From assembly GCF_037996825.1 (NCBI RefSeq), contig NZ_JBBNAC010000002.1, forward strand, positions 145,040 through 209,039: 64,000 bases of DNA, given 5' to 3'. This DNA comes from Bdellovibrio sp. BCCA. GTDB lineage: Bacteria > Bdellovibrionota > Bdellovibrionia > Bdellovibrionales > Bdellovibrionaceae. The notes beneath the pieces are model-generated. The model saw only the letters and a program-made list of their open reading frames with translations, did not search any database and had not been told where the DNA came from. This document shows, in pieces, positions 8,723 to 17,305 of this stretch. Positions within the stretch are counted from its first letter, which is position 1. Every line of letters begins with the position of its first letter. Both the position numbers and the translations under genes were made by a program.

Positions 8723-10636
8723 TTAAGGGAATAGAACAATTGGAGTATGGGCAGGTAGTCTGAAACATACCGGAGCATTGTTTAGATCAGACATCATTGT
8801 TTGAGTCTGCTTCTCGGCTACGTCTTTAAGACCATTCATTGTCGCTCCAATGAGCGCCGTAGTCATGTTTTTGGTGTCTTCATACTCACGCAATACAGCC
8901 TCAGAGAACCAAGACATTACCCCCGAAGTAAATGCACCGATCCACGTTGCAATAAGCTTTCTGCCGCGAGTATCGTAAATATCCCCAGCCAACCCTACAG
9001 TGCCGTCACCGGAGCCAACTGTGAAATTCACCTTCATGGATTTCTGTCCCATCCACACTTCGTTAAAGATGATGTTCATTCTTCCAGTTTCAACACTGAA
9101 TGACCCAGCCTGACCTACAAGAACCGATTTCTTGGGAATTGCGATCAGACCAGTTCTCGAGTCTATGATGCTTTCTAGGATAACAGCACGAATACGCAAC
9201 CCATTAGCATCAGTGCAGTATTCAAACTTTTCCATAATTCCAGCGATGCGTTTAGTTTTAGCAATCTGCAATGAACCAGTTTCTAGTCCATTAGTAACCC
9301 ACCCAGCAGCTACTGTGAGCTTAACTTTGTCATCAAGCTCTTGTCGACGAAGCGCTGCTCGCTTGAGCTTTTTATCGTTCTTGCTTAGGACATCAATCGG
9401 ATTCAAAGTGGAAGATCCATTTAATGGAACTTCTTCGATAGACGCCACTCCACTGCCGCGCTTGTCAGTTTTTACAGTGCGAGTGATGAGATAGCCATTT
9501 TCACTGATCTCCTCATTCATCAAATTCGCATCCGTCGACAAATCGTCAATTTGAGCCTTAATTACACCAAATCGTTCCAATAAAGCAGCTCTCTCTTTTT
9601 CGAGATTCTTCATCTGCTCGTTAAGCTCATTTAGCCTGGCAAGATTTGCAACTTCTTCAGGAGAAAGTTCTCCGCCATTTGCAAGATTGTTTTTCGTATC
9701 GTTTTCCTTAAGGTTCTTTTGAATTCTATCCTTTTCCTCTTTTACTTTTCGTGCATCGCGATTGTTCTGATCAATCTTATCTCCAAGGTCACGCAAATCA
9801 CCGATATTCGGCAATGTTGGGATAGACGAACTATTTACAGCTTCATCTTGCTTCTTTTTCTCTTCTACGAGTTTTGCAACGGCACCTTTCTTTGGTTTCC
9901 CGTTCTTGTCAAATAGGTTCTTTAAATCAGGTCCAGAAATGTCTGGCAAAGAAATGCCAGAAGTTTCCAGCTCTGGCTTAATTCCATCAAGAACATTTGG
10001 TCCCTTACCGAGGATAGCATCTTGGGCAAGCTTCTTAGCTTCAGGTGGAGAATTAGGACCTGTCAAAATTCGAGCATTTGCTAACTTGTCCTCGTCCCAA
10101 CCCATTGGGTTTTCAGTGATGCATGTCGAAAGCTCATCCTTTTGCGCCAAGCTTAACTCTTCGTTTTTCGCTGCTCGCTCGATTAATGACAAACAGTCTT
10201 CCTTAGTAAGAGATCTAGTAAATGTTTGCCCTGCAGTCCCAGTTGAAGAATTCACTGGAAGAGATCCACTCTGAGCACCATACATTGTGCCGACCTTTTC
10301 ACTTACTGATGTATTAAGGGAGTTTGGATCCTTCGTGATCTTTCTCCCCTTCATTCCATCAGTCTCCGCCATTTGTTCTTCGTATTTTGTCAAAGAGGCG
10401 AAGTTTGAAACTTTGTCTGTAAAAACTGAATATGCGAACATACTCAACACGAAAACAAACGCAATTGAAACCATCATTAGCTTGTTAGTGTTGTATCCGA
10501 CCTTTGGTTTTCCGCGCTTATCAAAGAAGTGCTTCGAGATAGCCTCCCAAATCCATCTGGACTTCTCAGAAACCCAAATGAGTGCCTTCTTCATTTGTTT
10601 GAACAGCTTACTTAAGCCGTGCTTACCTTGTTCCAT
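8723..10636 (-). CDS. VirB10/TraB-like T4SS core protein
   Basis: 637 aa. A cytoplasmic N-terminus of about 50 residues precedes one membrane helix (MMVSIAFVFVLSMFAYSVF), then a long charged periplasmic linker with coiled coil, then a C-terminal beta domain. That domain shows the VirB10 signature: IPKKSVLVGQAGSF, a Gly-rich GLAGDIYDTRGR segment, a helical hairpin region, and a final PAHTPIVLF strand. VirB10 spans both membranes and gates the channel. Order VirB8-, VirB9-, VirB10-like is conserved with 1-6 bp gaps. The long linker replaces the usual Pro-rich region. Confidence 0.8.
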   Translation of the reverse strand: MEQGKHGLSKLFKQMKKALIWVSEKSRWIWEAISKHFFDKRGKPKVGYNTNKLMMVSIAFVFVLSMFAYSVFTDKVSNFASLTKYEEQMAETDGMKGRKITKDPNSLNTSVSEKVGTMYGAQSGSLPVNSSTGTAGQTFTRSLTKEDCLSLIERAAKNEELSLAQKDELSTCITENPMGWDEDKLANARILTGPNSPPEAKKLAQDAILGKGPNVLDGIKPELETSGISLPDISGPDLKNLFDKNGKPKKGAVAKLVEEKKKQDEAVNSSSIPTLPNIGDLRDLGDKIDQNNRDARKVKEEKDRIQKNLKENDTKNNLANGGELSPEEVANLARLNELNEQMKNLEKERAALLERFGVIKAQIDDLSTDANLMNEEISENGYLITRTVKTDKRGSGVASIEEVPLNGSSTLNPIDVLSKNDKKLKRAALRRQELDDKVKLTVAAGWVTNGLETGSLQIAKTKRIAGIMEKFEYCTDANGLRIRAVILESIIDSRTGLIAIPKKSVLVGQAGSFSVETGRMNIIFNEVWMGQKSMKVNFTVGSGDGTVGLAGDIYDTRGRKLIATWIGAFTSGVMSWFSEAVLREYEDTKNMTTALIGATMNGLKDVAEKQTQTMMSDLNNAPVCFRLPAHTPIVLFP

Positions 10637-10641
10637 AGATA

Positions 10642-12066
10642 CTACCCCCCAGACCTTTGGGAACTGTATAGTGGCAATAGGTCGATTTGAACGTGCTGGT
10701 ATTCGGATGATTTATTGTTGATGATGAACAAGTTGATGTGTCTTTTATGAACGATATACGTCTTGGCGACTTTCGGATAAATCAAGAATCGGTAGACATA
10801 CTTCTTTTCCTGCCTAGATTTAATCTCCGAAGAAGCCTTCAGATAAGCAACATCAGTTAATGGGTTCAATTCAATCTCTTCGGTGCCCGTGTTATTGGAG
10901 ATTTTGAATTCCATACTATCGACATCAAGCTTCTTCTCACTCACTAATTCAATGGCAAGCATAGATTTAGCTGAAATTGAATCACTCATGAAATCATAAA
11001 CATGGAATTCAGCATCATCCACCCTGCGGTGGCCCTTTGTAAGTGATACGGTCATGTCCTCAGCAGGTAGAACCTTGGTTTTAAGCTCGTTTTCCTTATC
11101 ATCGCGATCTTTTAAATAAATGATGTTAGGATAGTTGATGGAACCAGCTGGACACGGATTTCCAACAACCTTAATGATGTATGGCTTCTGATCAATCTGT
11201 CTGAAAACAAACAGAGTTGTTTCTCGGAAGAAACCCTTCTTAACAGATTGAATCTGTCGGAGCATGATCAGCTTCTCGCTTCTCTTTTCAGCGTCAAAAT
11301 ATACTCTGTCAACCAGGTGAATATCCATGATCGCCATTCGCTTTGTCTCAAAATAGATAGATACGGCGGAGTCTACGCAAGTATGAATTGTGAAATCATC
11401 ATTGACACTCATCGCGTCGTAAACTACGTTCATACTGCCTCTGGTGAGCTCAGTACCAAATTCTGATTTCTCGATTCCATTTTTTGGAACACCTTCGTAT
11501 AGCTTGTTTTTTGTTGCGACAAACTTTACTGCGACATCTCTGCCAACTGCTACTGATTCCGTCTTCTTCGCTGCTGGTTTCTCAACCTTTTTCAGCATCT
11601 TACTTTTTTCTTCCTCACTGAAGTTCGGACTGTTCATGGAGGCTGCTTTTAGTGCAGGTTTTGCTTCGGCATCTTCATCCTCAGATTCCAAATCAGCATT
11701 AGCAACAACATCTTTTACAGATTGAGGCTTGTTTGGATCTTCTTTTGGCTTCTCGACATGATTCTGTGGAGGAGTTGAATTTACAATCTGCTTGCTGAAT
11801 TCGTTGACCTCTTTCAATTGTGGGCTTTTAGTTACAGCGAGGACTGCTTCAGTCATTAGCCTATGAGCCTCCATGGCACCAACCTTGTTTGTGAGGTTGA
11901 TTTTCTCGTTTTCCTCAGCTGACTGGAGGGGGCCTTTGCCGCTTTGAAGTGATTCCACTTCCTTCTGTAATAGCGCTTTAAGCCGATCATGATCAGCACT
12001 CTGTGCAAATGTCACACTCGACATAAGCAGACACAGTGAAATGAAGAATTTGATGACGTTTTTCAT
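10642..12066 (-). CDS. VirB9/TraK-like secreted T4SS component
   Basis: 474 aa with an N-terminal signal peptide (FFISLCLLMSSVTFAQS). About 150 residues of helical and acidic linker are followed by a beta-rich region from about residue 185 with strands such as FTIHTCVDSAVSIYF, resembling the VirB9/TraK/DotH beta domain that stabilises VirB10 at the outer membrane. Assignment rests mainly on position and architecture. The ATG at 12066 is preceded by GAGGGGGAAAATAAG, overlapping the end of the VirB8-like gene, so the two are translationally coupled. Confidence 0.6.
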   Translation of the reverse strand: MKNVIKFFISLCLLMSSVTFAQSADHDRLKALLQKEVESLQSGKGPLQSAEENEKINLTNKVGAMEAHRLMTEAVLAVTKSPQLKEVNEFSKQIVNSTPPQNHVEKPKEDPNKPQSVKDVVANADLESEDEDAEAKPALKAASMNSPNFSEEEKSKMLKKVEKPAAKKTESVAVGRDVAVKFVATKNKLYEGVPKNGIEKSEFGTELTRGSMNVVYDAMSVNDDFTIHTCVDSAVSIYFETKRMAIMDIHLVDRVYFDAEKRSEKLIMLRQIQSVKKGFFRETTLFVFRQIDQKPYIIKVVGNPCPAGSINYPNIIYLKDRDDKENELKTKVLPAEDMTVSLTKGHRRVDDAEFHVYDFMSDSISAKSMLAIELVSEKKLDVDSMEFKISNNTGTEEIELNPLTDVAYLKASSEIKSRQEKKYVYRFLIYPKVAKTYIVHKRHINLFIINNKSSEYQHVQIDLLPLYSSQRSGG

Positions 12067-12067
12067 C

Positions 12068-12754
12068 TTATTTTCCCCCTCTTGTAGAGACCGATACTTT
12101 CGTAACGGTCAATCCCCAAGGATTCCGAATCGTCGGATTCTTTTTCTGAATTGTGTACGTGATCACTGGCTTACTTCTGTATTCCACACCTTTTAGAACC
12201 TTAATCATTGATCCTTCAACGCGGACTTCCCATTCATCAGTGAAACCAGATACTTTCTTAATGTAAACCTTATCCAGCATTGAATCTGGATAGAATGTTT
12301 CTTTACCTTTTAACTGAATGGACCTTACGAACTCATCAGAAAGAAGGTGACGTGGGCGGAATTCGCGATATGCGCTTCCGCTGGACATATTTACCAGCAT
12401 CTCTGACTTTTGCTTTACTTCGTCGCCTGATTGAGGAAATTGAGCGCGAATATATGTGCGAATGAAAGCCTTGATGTGACGAGTGAGCTCCTTTTCGTTC
12501 CACATACCAATTGGTCTTGCAAGAACCACAGAATCATTTGTTGATCTTTTTGGCATTTCAACAATGGAAATGGTTTCATCTGAAGAATAATAGAATGCCT
12601 GAGATACGTTTATCGCAATTGCTGCCAGGGAGATTGCAATTGTGATCGCGATCACATAAAGAAGAGCTTTACTTGATTCCTCGGTAGCCACAACCTCTGC
12701 AATGTCGTGATCCATCCCAAAACCATTTTGCTCATATTGATCATTCTCAGACAT
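12068..12754 (-). CDS. VirB8/TraE-like T4SS inner-membrane protein
   Basis: 228 aa. A cytoplasmic tail of about 30 residues, one membrane helix (LLYVIAITIAISLAAIAINVSQAF) and a periplasmic domain of about 150 residues ending in beta strands, matching the single-pass VirB8/TraE/DotI layout with an NTF2-like fold. It begins the VirB8-9-10 trio and has AAGGAACAG before its ATG. Sequence identity to VirB8 is not obvious by eye, so the call leans on size, topology and gene order. Confidence 0.6.
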   Translation of the reverse strand: MSENDQYEQNGFGMDHDIAEVVATEESSKALLYVIAITIAISLAAIAINVSQAFYYSSDETISIVEMPKRSTNDSVVLARPIGMWNEKELTRHIKAFIRTYIRAQFPQSGDEVKQKSEMLVNMSSGSAYREFRPRHLLSDEFVRSIQLKGKETFYPDSMLDKVYIKKVSGFTDEWEVRVEGSMIKVLKGVEYRSKPVITYTIQKKNPTIRNPWGLTVTKVSVSTRGGK

Positions 12755-12776
12755 AATTCTGTTCCTTATATTGGCT

Positions 12777-12800
12777 AAGGGGTGTTTCCACCCCTTTCGA
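12777..12800 (-). terminator. Hairpin after the small membrane protein gene
   Basis: Stem AAGGGGTG / CACCCCTT with a TTTC/GAAA tetraloop lies just after the stop at 12803 (minus strand). There is no strong T-run, so it may be an attenuator or processing site inside the operon. Confidence 0.4.
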
Positions 12801-12802
12801 AA

Positions 12803-13201
12803 TTACACTTGAGTGTTGTCGCTTTTGACTTGGTGAAATTCTTCATTTACGACGTTTACTCTGTTTTGCCCGGATGCCTTAGAGGCCTTCTCAACGTCTC
12901 GTTTTTTCTTGGCTTCAATGCCAATCAAAACGACATTGCGGGCAACTTGATAAGTGTCTTTAGCTGCCTTCGTGATTTTCTTCACGGCACTCCCACCACC
13001 CATCTCTTCACGCAAGATTTTAGTTACCACTAGGGCACCGATCAAAACGTGAGACATAGTGACGCCGCCCGTGAACATCACTGCCGCTACGATTAAAAGA
13101 ATGTAAACGTCAGCATGTTCAGCGACCTTCACAACAATCTCTTGCCCCTTCGTTAGTTCTTTTAAACCTTCTTTATTTTCAACATTTTTTGTATCGCTCA
13201 T
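12803..13201 (-). CDS. Small membrane protein of the T4SS cluster
   Basis: 132 aa. Residues 29-62 contain one long or two short hydrophobic segments (DVYILLIVAAVMFTGGVTM and IGALVVTKIL), followed by a basic amphipathic C-terminus. Start ATG follows AAGGAGGAATTTT. Its size and place directly upstream of the VirB8-like gene make a VirB3-like or pilin-like accessory conceivable, but no diagnostic motif is visible. Unknown function. Confidence 0.55.
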   Translation of the reverse strand: MSDTKNVENKEGLKELTKGQEIVVKVAEHADVYILLIVAAVMFTGGVTMSHVLIGALVVTKILREEMGGGSAVKKITKAAKDTYQVARNVVLIGIEAKKKRDVEKASKASGQNRVNVVNEEFHQVKSDNTQV

Positions 13202-13216
13202 AAAATTCCTCCTTGA

Positions 13217-14167
13217 TTACTTTTTGTCTAAAACAACACGAATACTTGGGTCTTTCTCAAGATCGCAATCCACGATCAGCGGATCGCCTTTGCCATCTTT
13301 TCGTTCACGCCATAAACCCGTAAAACGAGCAAGCTTTCCTTCTTTTATTACTTGGGACCTGACTTGAATTTTTGAAGTGGTTAACGCGGCAATTGTCTCT
13401 GTTGAGACGCTGTCATCGGTAACAACTTTCTCATTGCTTTTTAAATTTCTAAATTGAGCCGTCACAACTGGGCAGTCACCAGTTACAATGAGATACTTAT
13501 TGATATAATCAACAACCTCTTCCTTCGCCTGCTTTTGCTCATCGGTTACGATTGGCTGAATGGCGGCAGAATCAGTTCTGCATGTAAAGTTATCCTTGCG
13601 AGTCTTGGAAACGATCTTTAGTTCCCATACCTCTCCAATTTTTGTAGCGCCGACTACAACGGATTTGGCATCAACAAGAGTATCTTCCTTGTCATTGCGA
13701 CCTTTGCAAATGCCATTCACGATAACATCGCGACCGATGTGCTCGTAGACATCCACGCGCACTTCCACGGGAACATTCTTCTTTATACGCTCACCAATTT
13801 TGATTTTTTCATAGTTCGGAGGCAAAACCTTACCAGCCTCAACATTGACAACTTCCAGATTGCAGTCGATTGGTTCAAGAGTATCTTCAACCACCCCACT
13901 AACAGTTTTCTTCATAAGGTCAATATTTGTGACTTTTACGTTGGTCGTAAGAAATGGTGGATGTCGAATGTCCCCCATGATTTCACAAACACCAGTGATG
14001 GAGATCACGTCACCTTTTTTAACACTTTCAAGCTTGAACATTGAAGTGCTGAATAGTTCCGTGATCCTTCCTTCGAAATGAAGAGAACCACCGACAAGTC
14101 CGCCGATGGTGATTAAAATCAAAACAACCCATAACAGAGAGGAACTTGTTTTTTTAGCTTCACTCAT
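13217..14167 (-). CDS. Membrane-anchored protein with repeated beta domains
   Basis: 316 aa. One N-terminal anchor (SLLWVVLILITIGGLVGGSL) is followed by three similar segments starting with a GxC strand: KGDVISITGVCEIMG, GRDVIVNGICKGRND and KYLIVTGDCPVV. These look like OB-fold-type small beta barrels exposed in the periplasm, each with a Cys. Start ATG follows GAGGTATCAA. It lies in the T4SS operon, 16 bp before the small membrane protein gene. No known family recognised. Confidence 0.6.
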   Translation of the reverse strand: MSEAKKTSSSLLWVVLILITIGGLVGGSLHFEGRITELFSTSMFKLESVKKGDVISITGVCEIMGDIRHPPFLTTNVKVTNIDLMKKTVSGVVEDTLEPIDCNLEVVNVEAGKVLPPNYEKIKIGERIKKNVPVEVRVDVYEHIGRDVIVNGICKGRNDKEDTLVDAKSVVVGATKIGEVWELKIVSKTRKDNFTCRTDSAAIQPIVTDEQKQAKEEVVDYINKYLIVTGDCPVVTAQFRNLKSNEKVVTDDSVSTETIAALTTSKIQVRSQVIKEGKLARFTGLWRERKDGKGDPLIVDCDLEKDPSIRVVLDKK

Positions 14168-14214
14168 TTGATACCTCTAATACTCAATGGCTCGAGTCAA
14201 AAAACGATCAATAG

Positions 14215-14655
14215 TTACCCGTGGGATCCGCGTCTTCCTGCCTTCTGAAATGGTGCTGGATTGATGTAGCCATATTCTCTGTGGCTAATTTCAGCTTCGC
14301 GCTCCTTAAGCATTTTATAGCCTACGGCGATGCCATCAGTGGGGAACGATTCCAAGAGAGAAGATTTCATTAGGACAGTTCTGAAATATGGGTCATATAG
14401 ACGCACAAGAAAGCGATCCTTCAATATACGACAGGTTTTAACAACCTTTCCGCCATACTTCCTGATCCGTGCAACTTGGCGTTCAAGGTCTTTTAAGTCC
14501 GATAAATTGGCACACGCAACGTGCTCCGATCCATCTTTCTTCTCATAATGAATTTGATAGCCAACATGGGTAACCCGAACGATGTAGCTGGGCTTTTTTG
14601 CCTCACCACCATCCAGGAGCCAAACTTCTTTAGATTTTAGATTAACTCTTGCCAT
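14215..14655 (-). CDS. Hypothetical cytoplasmic protein in the T4SS operon
   Basis: 146 aa, basic, no signal peptide or membrane segment. It has alternating beta strands (EVWLLDGG, YIVRVTHVGYQIHY) and an Arg/Lys-rich centre (VARIRKYGGKVVK). There is no strong ribosome binding site. Located between the M23 peptidase and the membrane-anchored beta protein. Unrecognised. Confidence 0.5.
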   Translation of the reverse strand: MARVNLKSKEVWLLDGGEAKKPSYIVRVTHVGYQIHYEKKDGSEHVACANLSDLKDLERQVARIRKYGGKVVKTCRILKDRFLVRLYDPYFRTVLMKSSLLESFPTDGIAVGYKMLKEREAEISHREYGYINPAPFQKAGRRGSHG

Positions 14656-14690
14656 ACAAAGGCTTAAGTGCGAGGTCGGTTTTTTCGAAA

Positions 14691-15338
14691 CTACTTTTTC
14701 AAGAATTCTAGGGGGTCAAGTGGCCCATCTTGAATCGATCTGATCTCAAAGTGGAGATGATTCCCGGTTGAGCGCCCGGTAGATCCAACCTCCCCAAGCT
14801 CATCTTCGACTGTAACTTCATCCCCCTCTTGGACATGGATCAGGCTTAAGTGTGAGTAGAAAGTGGCGTATTGTCCGTTTAAATGCTCAATAATGACGAT
14901 TTTTCCATATCCAGTAAACCCGGCTCCAGCATAGATGACAACCCCGTCTTTTGCTGAATACACTGGGGTTCCCTTGGGAGCCGCTAGATCCAATCCGAAG
15001 TGACGATCACCCTCTTTTGCAAAAGGTTGAAAGCCTCGAATGTACCTTGCTTTTTTTATTGGCCATTCAAAGAACCCGGTGGCCTTCAGGTGCAATTTGA
15101 GGGCAGACTTCTTAATTGGGTTAACTTTTACTTCAGGTGGACTTGCTGGATCGAAAAGCTCCGGAGCTGCCGATGCACTTATCATACTGTTTTGAGCCTG
15201 AATGTATTGATTACCTTCATCTTGAACAAATTCGTTCAAGTCATAACCTTCAATCTTCGTTTCCCTGGTCGGCGCTGAAACGCATGAAAGAAGAGTTAAA
15301 GATGCTGTCAGCAAAAGCAATACCTTCACACTGACCAC
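14691..15338 (-). CDS. M23 (LytM-type) peptidase lipoprotein
   Basis: 215 aa. Lipoprotein signal LLLLTASLTLLSC with the lipobox Cys near residue 19. The C-terminal 120 residues are a LytM domain: HFGLDLAAPKGTPVYSA carries the HxxxD zinc ligands, and GNHLHFEIR carries the HxH pair. All catalytic positions are present, so it should be an active endopeptidase cutting peptidoglycan cross-links. In this context it probably opens the wall for T4SS assembly, or acts on the recipient; either is inference. Its stop/start junction with the upstream lipoprotein gene (15339) is seamless. Confidence 0.8.
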   Translation of the reverse strand: MVSVKVLLLLTASLTLLSCVSAPTRETKIEGYDLNEFVQDEGNQYIQAQNSMISASAAPELFDPASPPEVKVNPIKKSALKLHLKATGFFEWPIKKARYIRGFQPFAKEGDRHFGLDLAAPKGTPVYSAKDGVVIYAGAGFTGYGKIVIIEHLNGQYATFYSHLSLIHVQEGDEVTVEDELGEVGSTGRSTGNHLHFEIRSIQDGPLDPLEFLKK

Positions 15339-16052
15339 CTAGTATGAATAGAAATCTTTTGTTTCTTCGATTGTTTGAAGCATGTTATCAAAGTCGAGGA
15401 AGAAAGATTTTTTGAAGTTATACTGAACGTCTGATGGGGCGATACACATCATGCTGTTGGGTTTTGAGTTACAATCTACCCCACCGAAGCCCGTGAAAAA
15501 GCCCATTTGTCTGAACACCAACGCATACATTCCCTGAAGAGAAACAGAGCCGCAAATTGTTGTTCCGCTAAAGCAGGCAGCGTTAAAAATAATGTAGAAC
15601 TGTCTCTTATTGAGAGAGTTTGTAACAAGTACTGCATGAGGATCAGGATTTGAAGAACCGAAATTTTGCAGAACGAAATTTTGGAAAACCTCAGCTGGAT
15701 AAATCATAACGAACGATTTGAAGTTTGTCGCGCCATCGGAAACTTTTGTGATGATCGAGAGTTGATTTTCAGGGATCTCGTGAAAACGGAAATACTTCTC
15801 TCCGAGTCTGGTGTTGACGGCCAATTCTGTAAGTGCGGCTTTTACTATCTCTTGATGTGCTGGATGATTTCGGTTTTCGTTGCCTGAAATGGATAGATCT
15901 GAGACACCAAAGTACACGTCTCGATCAAAGAACTTCGGAGGCACCAAATCTTCGTTCTTCTCTTCGGTCTGACAAGAGACGAGCGTCATTGCGGCTATTA
16001 CAACCAAAACGAAGAGTTTCAAATACTTAAAAGGCGAGCATTTTGTTTCCAT
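15339..16052 (-). CDS. Hypothetical lipoprotein
   Basis: 237 aa from ATG at 16052. The lipoprotein signal KLFVLVVIAAMTLVSC fits this start; a longer frame to 16100 would place 16 extra residues before the signal. The ATG has no ribosome binding site but lies 6 bp after a CCATTTA box, which suggests a leaderless transcript. The mature part contains a conserved-looking HPAHQEIVKAALTELA helix and paired Cys residues (FSGTTICG, VDCNSKPNSMMC), probably disulfide-bonded. It precedes the M23 peptidase gene with no gap. The histidines are not arranged as HExxH. Function unknown. Confidence 0.55.
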   Translation of the reverse strand: METKCSPFKYLKLFVLVVIAAMTLVSCQTEEKNEDLVPPKFFDRDVYFGVSDLSISGNENRNHPAHQEIVKAALTELAVNTRLGEKYFRFHEIPENQLSIITKVSDGATNFKSFVMIYPAEVFQNFVLQNFGSSNPDPHAVLVTNSLNKRQFYIIFNAACFSGTTICGSVSLQGMYALVFRQMGFFTGFGGVDCNSKPNSMMCIAPSDVQYNFKKSFFLDFDNMLQTIEETKDFYSY

Positions 16053-16058
16053 ACGATA

Positions 16059-16065
16059 TAAATGG
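16059..16065 (-). promoter_or_regulatory. CCATTTA box, candidate -10 of a leaderless promoter
   Basis: CCATTTATAT read on the minus strand, 6 bp before the ATG at 16052. The same box precedes 17141, 19927, 30216 and 54938. Confidence 0.45.
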
Positions 16066-16130
16066 ATCGACCTAAAAAATGATCGAAACAACCCTTCCAA
16101 AGACCTTCACGTCCAAAGTTGATTTTTCAA

Positions 16131-16158
16131 AAAAGAAAGTCCACTTTTTAGTGGACCT
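16131..16158 (-). terminator. Terminator after the Gly-rich lipoprotein gene
   Basis: Minus-strand stem GTCCAC / GTGGAC with an A-rich loop, followed by TTTCTTTTTT. It lies about 60 bp after the stop at 16218. Confidence 0.65.
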
Positions 16159-16217
16159 TCTGAAAGAAATATCAAATTTTGATGATAGTTTTACGAACCT
16201 ATTAGTCCTCCTTGTTG

Positions 16218-17141
16218 TTAGAAACCAACGGGAACTCCTGAGATGATGTTTGCAGGATTAAACAAGTTTGGCTCATAACTATTCGGTGTTACAGAGATAC
16301 CAAAAATCACGCTGTTATTTCCATTCTTACCATTGAGATATACTCGGCCAGTTCTCCACTCAGTAAAGAATCTGTTTCGATTACTGTCAGTACCATTGTT
16401 GTAAATTGGATTCAAAAAGTTATTCACGTCAATCATCAGAACGAAGTCTTCAGTGAAACTGTTTTGAAAAGCTGTTCTGCGATTACTTGACTGCGAAGAT
16501 AGTCCTTCGCGATCAAAAACATAACTACCAGATACAAGATATTTATCTACTGTGATAGTAAGACCTGAAATGTCGTTTTGCCCGTTGTAATATAAGCGAG
16601 CGAGGTCATCATAATCACAAATCAAATTGTAACCATTGCGCTTTCTCCAAATTTGCGTCGTATTTGCGGAATCTGGAGATGGATCTTTGCACTCAGTCCA
16701 CTTTTCAGAAGATAGCTTTGGATTGCTGATGTCGCCGAGATTGGCGTTACCATAGGCAGCGCCATTCAACACCAGATAAAACAATGCATCCGCTGAAGCA
16801 TCAGGAGTGATGCGGGCGACATAAGTGTTACCGACTTTCTGGAAGTCGGCCTGAGTTAAGTTGAATGTAGTTCCTGAGCTTGGTAAAAATTGAATATTGA
16901 GGTCGTATTTTCCTTCAATACTATAGGCGCTGCCGTCCGTACCTTTTGGAGAAACGATTACTTGAATCTCACGACCATCTTTAATGGAGTTCTCATTAAT
17001 CGTAACCGTCGTGTTTGTGTAAGAAATTGATGATGAACCCGCAGAGGAACCTCCACCGCCCCCTCCTCCGCCAGAACAAGACACGGCCAAAAAAGCAAGC
17101 ATCATCAAGAACATGGTTTTGATTGCTGTTAGGTTGTTCAT
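16218..17141 (-). CDS. Lipoprotein with poly-Gly leader
   Basis: 307 aa. Signal MMLAFLAVSCSGGGGGGGG: the lipobox Cys is followed by Ser and eight Gly, a flexible tether frequent in surface lipoproteins of predatory deltaproteobacteria-like genomes (recalled, not searched). The remainder is beta-rich and Asn/Ser-rich, with an immunoglobulin-like first domain (TVTINENSIKDGREIQV) and no visible catalytic motif. Start ATG follows AAGTAGGAGGAATAG. It has its own upstream TTTACCATG operator and CCATTTA box and its own terminator, so it is probably an independent unit inside the transfer cluster, possibly encoding a surface or entry-exclusion factor (inference). Confidence 0.6.
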   Translation of the reverse strand: MNNLTAIKTMFLMMLAFLAVSCSGGGGGGGGSSAGSSSISYTNTTVTINENSIKDGREIQVIVSPKGTDGSAYSIEGKYDLNIQFLPSSGTTFNLTQADFQKVGNTYVARITPDASADALFYLVLNGAAYGNANLGDISNPKLSSEKWTECKDPSPDSANTTQIWRKRNGYNLICDYDDLARLYYNGQNDISGLTITVDKYLVSGSYVFDREGLSSQSSNRRTAFQNSFTEDFVLMIDVNNFLNPIYNNGTDSNRNRFFTEWRTGRVYLNGKNGNNSVIFGISVTPNSYEPNLFNPANIISGVPVGF

Positions 17142-17180
17142 CTATTCCTCCTACTTAAATGGTCACAGTCTCGTAAACAG

Positions 17181-17207
17181 TTTACCATGTTTACCATGTT
17201 TTGCAAG
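17181..17207. promoter_or_regulatory. 9-bp repeat operator upstream of the Gly-rich lipoprotein gene
   Basis: Units TTTACCATG, TTTACCATG and TTTTGCAAG in perfect 9-bp register. This is the cleanest tandem pair of the family, 40 bp upstream of the ATG at 17141. Confidence 0.65.
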
Positions 17208-17227
17208 TTATCAGATTAAAGTGTCTC

Positions 17228-17268
17228 AAAAAGAGAGATCCTGGGTCTGCCGATCAAACCCAGGTTTA
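17228..17268 (-). terminator. Terminator after the RCC1-repeat gene
   Basis: Minus-strand stem CCTGGGT / ACCCAGG (arms 17240-17246 and 17258-17264) followed by CTCTCTTTTT, about 40 bp after the stop at 17306. Confidence 0.65.
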
Positions 17269-17305
17269 TTTGATATCGTAAATTTGATGGAAAACTTTAG
17301 TCAGT

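Noticed and set aside
9132..10721. Several plus-strand frames opposite the VirB10-like gene
   Set aside because: They have the low-complexity Ser/Leu/Phe composition of antisense frames and no ribosome binding sites; the minus-strand genes are continuous.
16218..17141. Poly-Gly tract as a phase-variable homopolymer
   Set aside because: The Gly codons are mixed (GGC, GGA, GGG, GGT), so there is no long homopolymer run for slippage.
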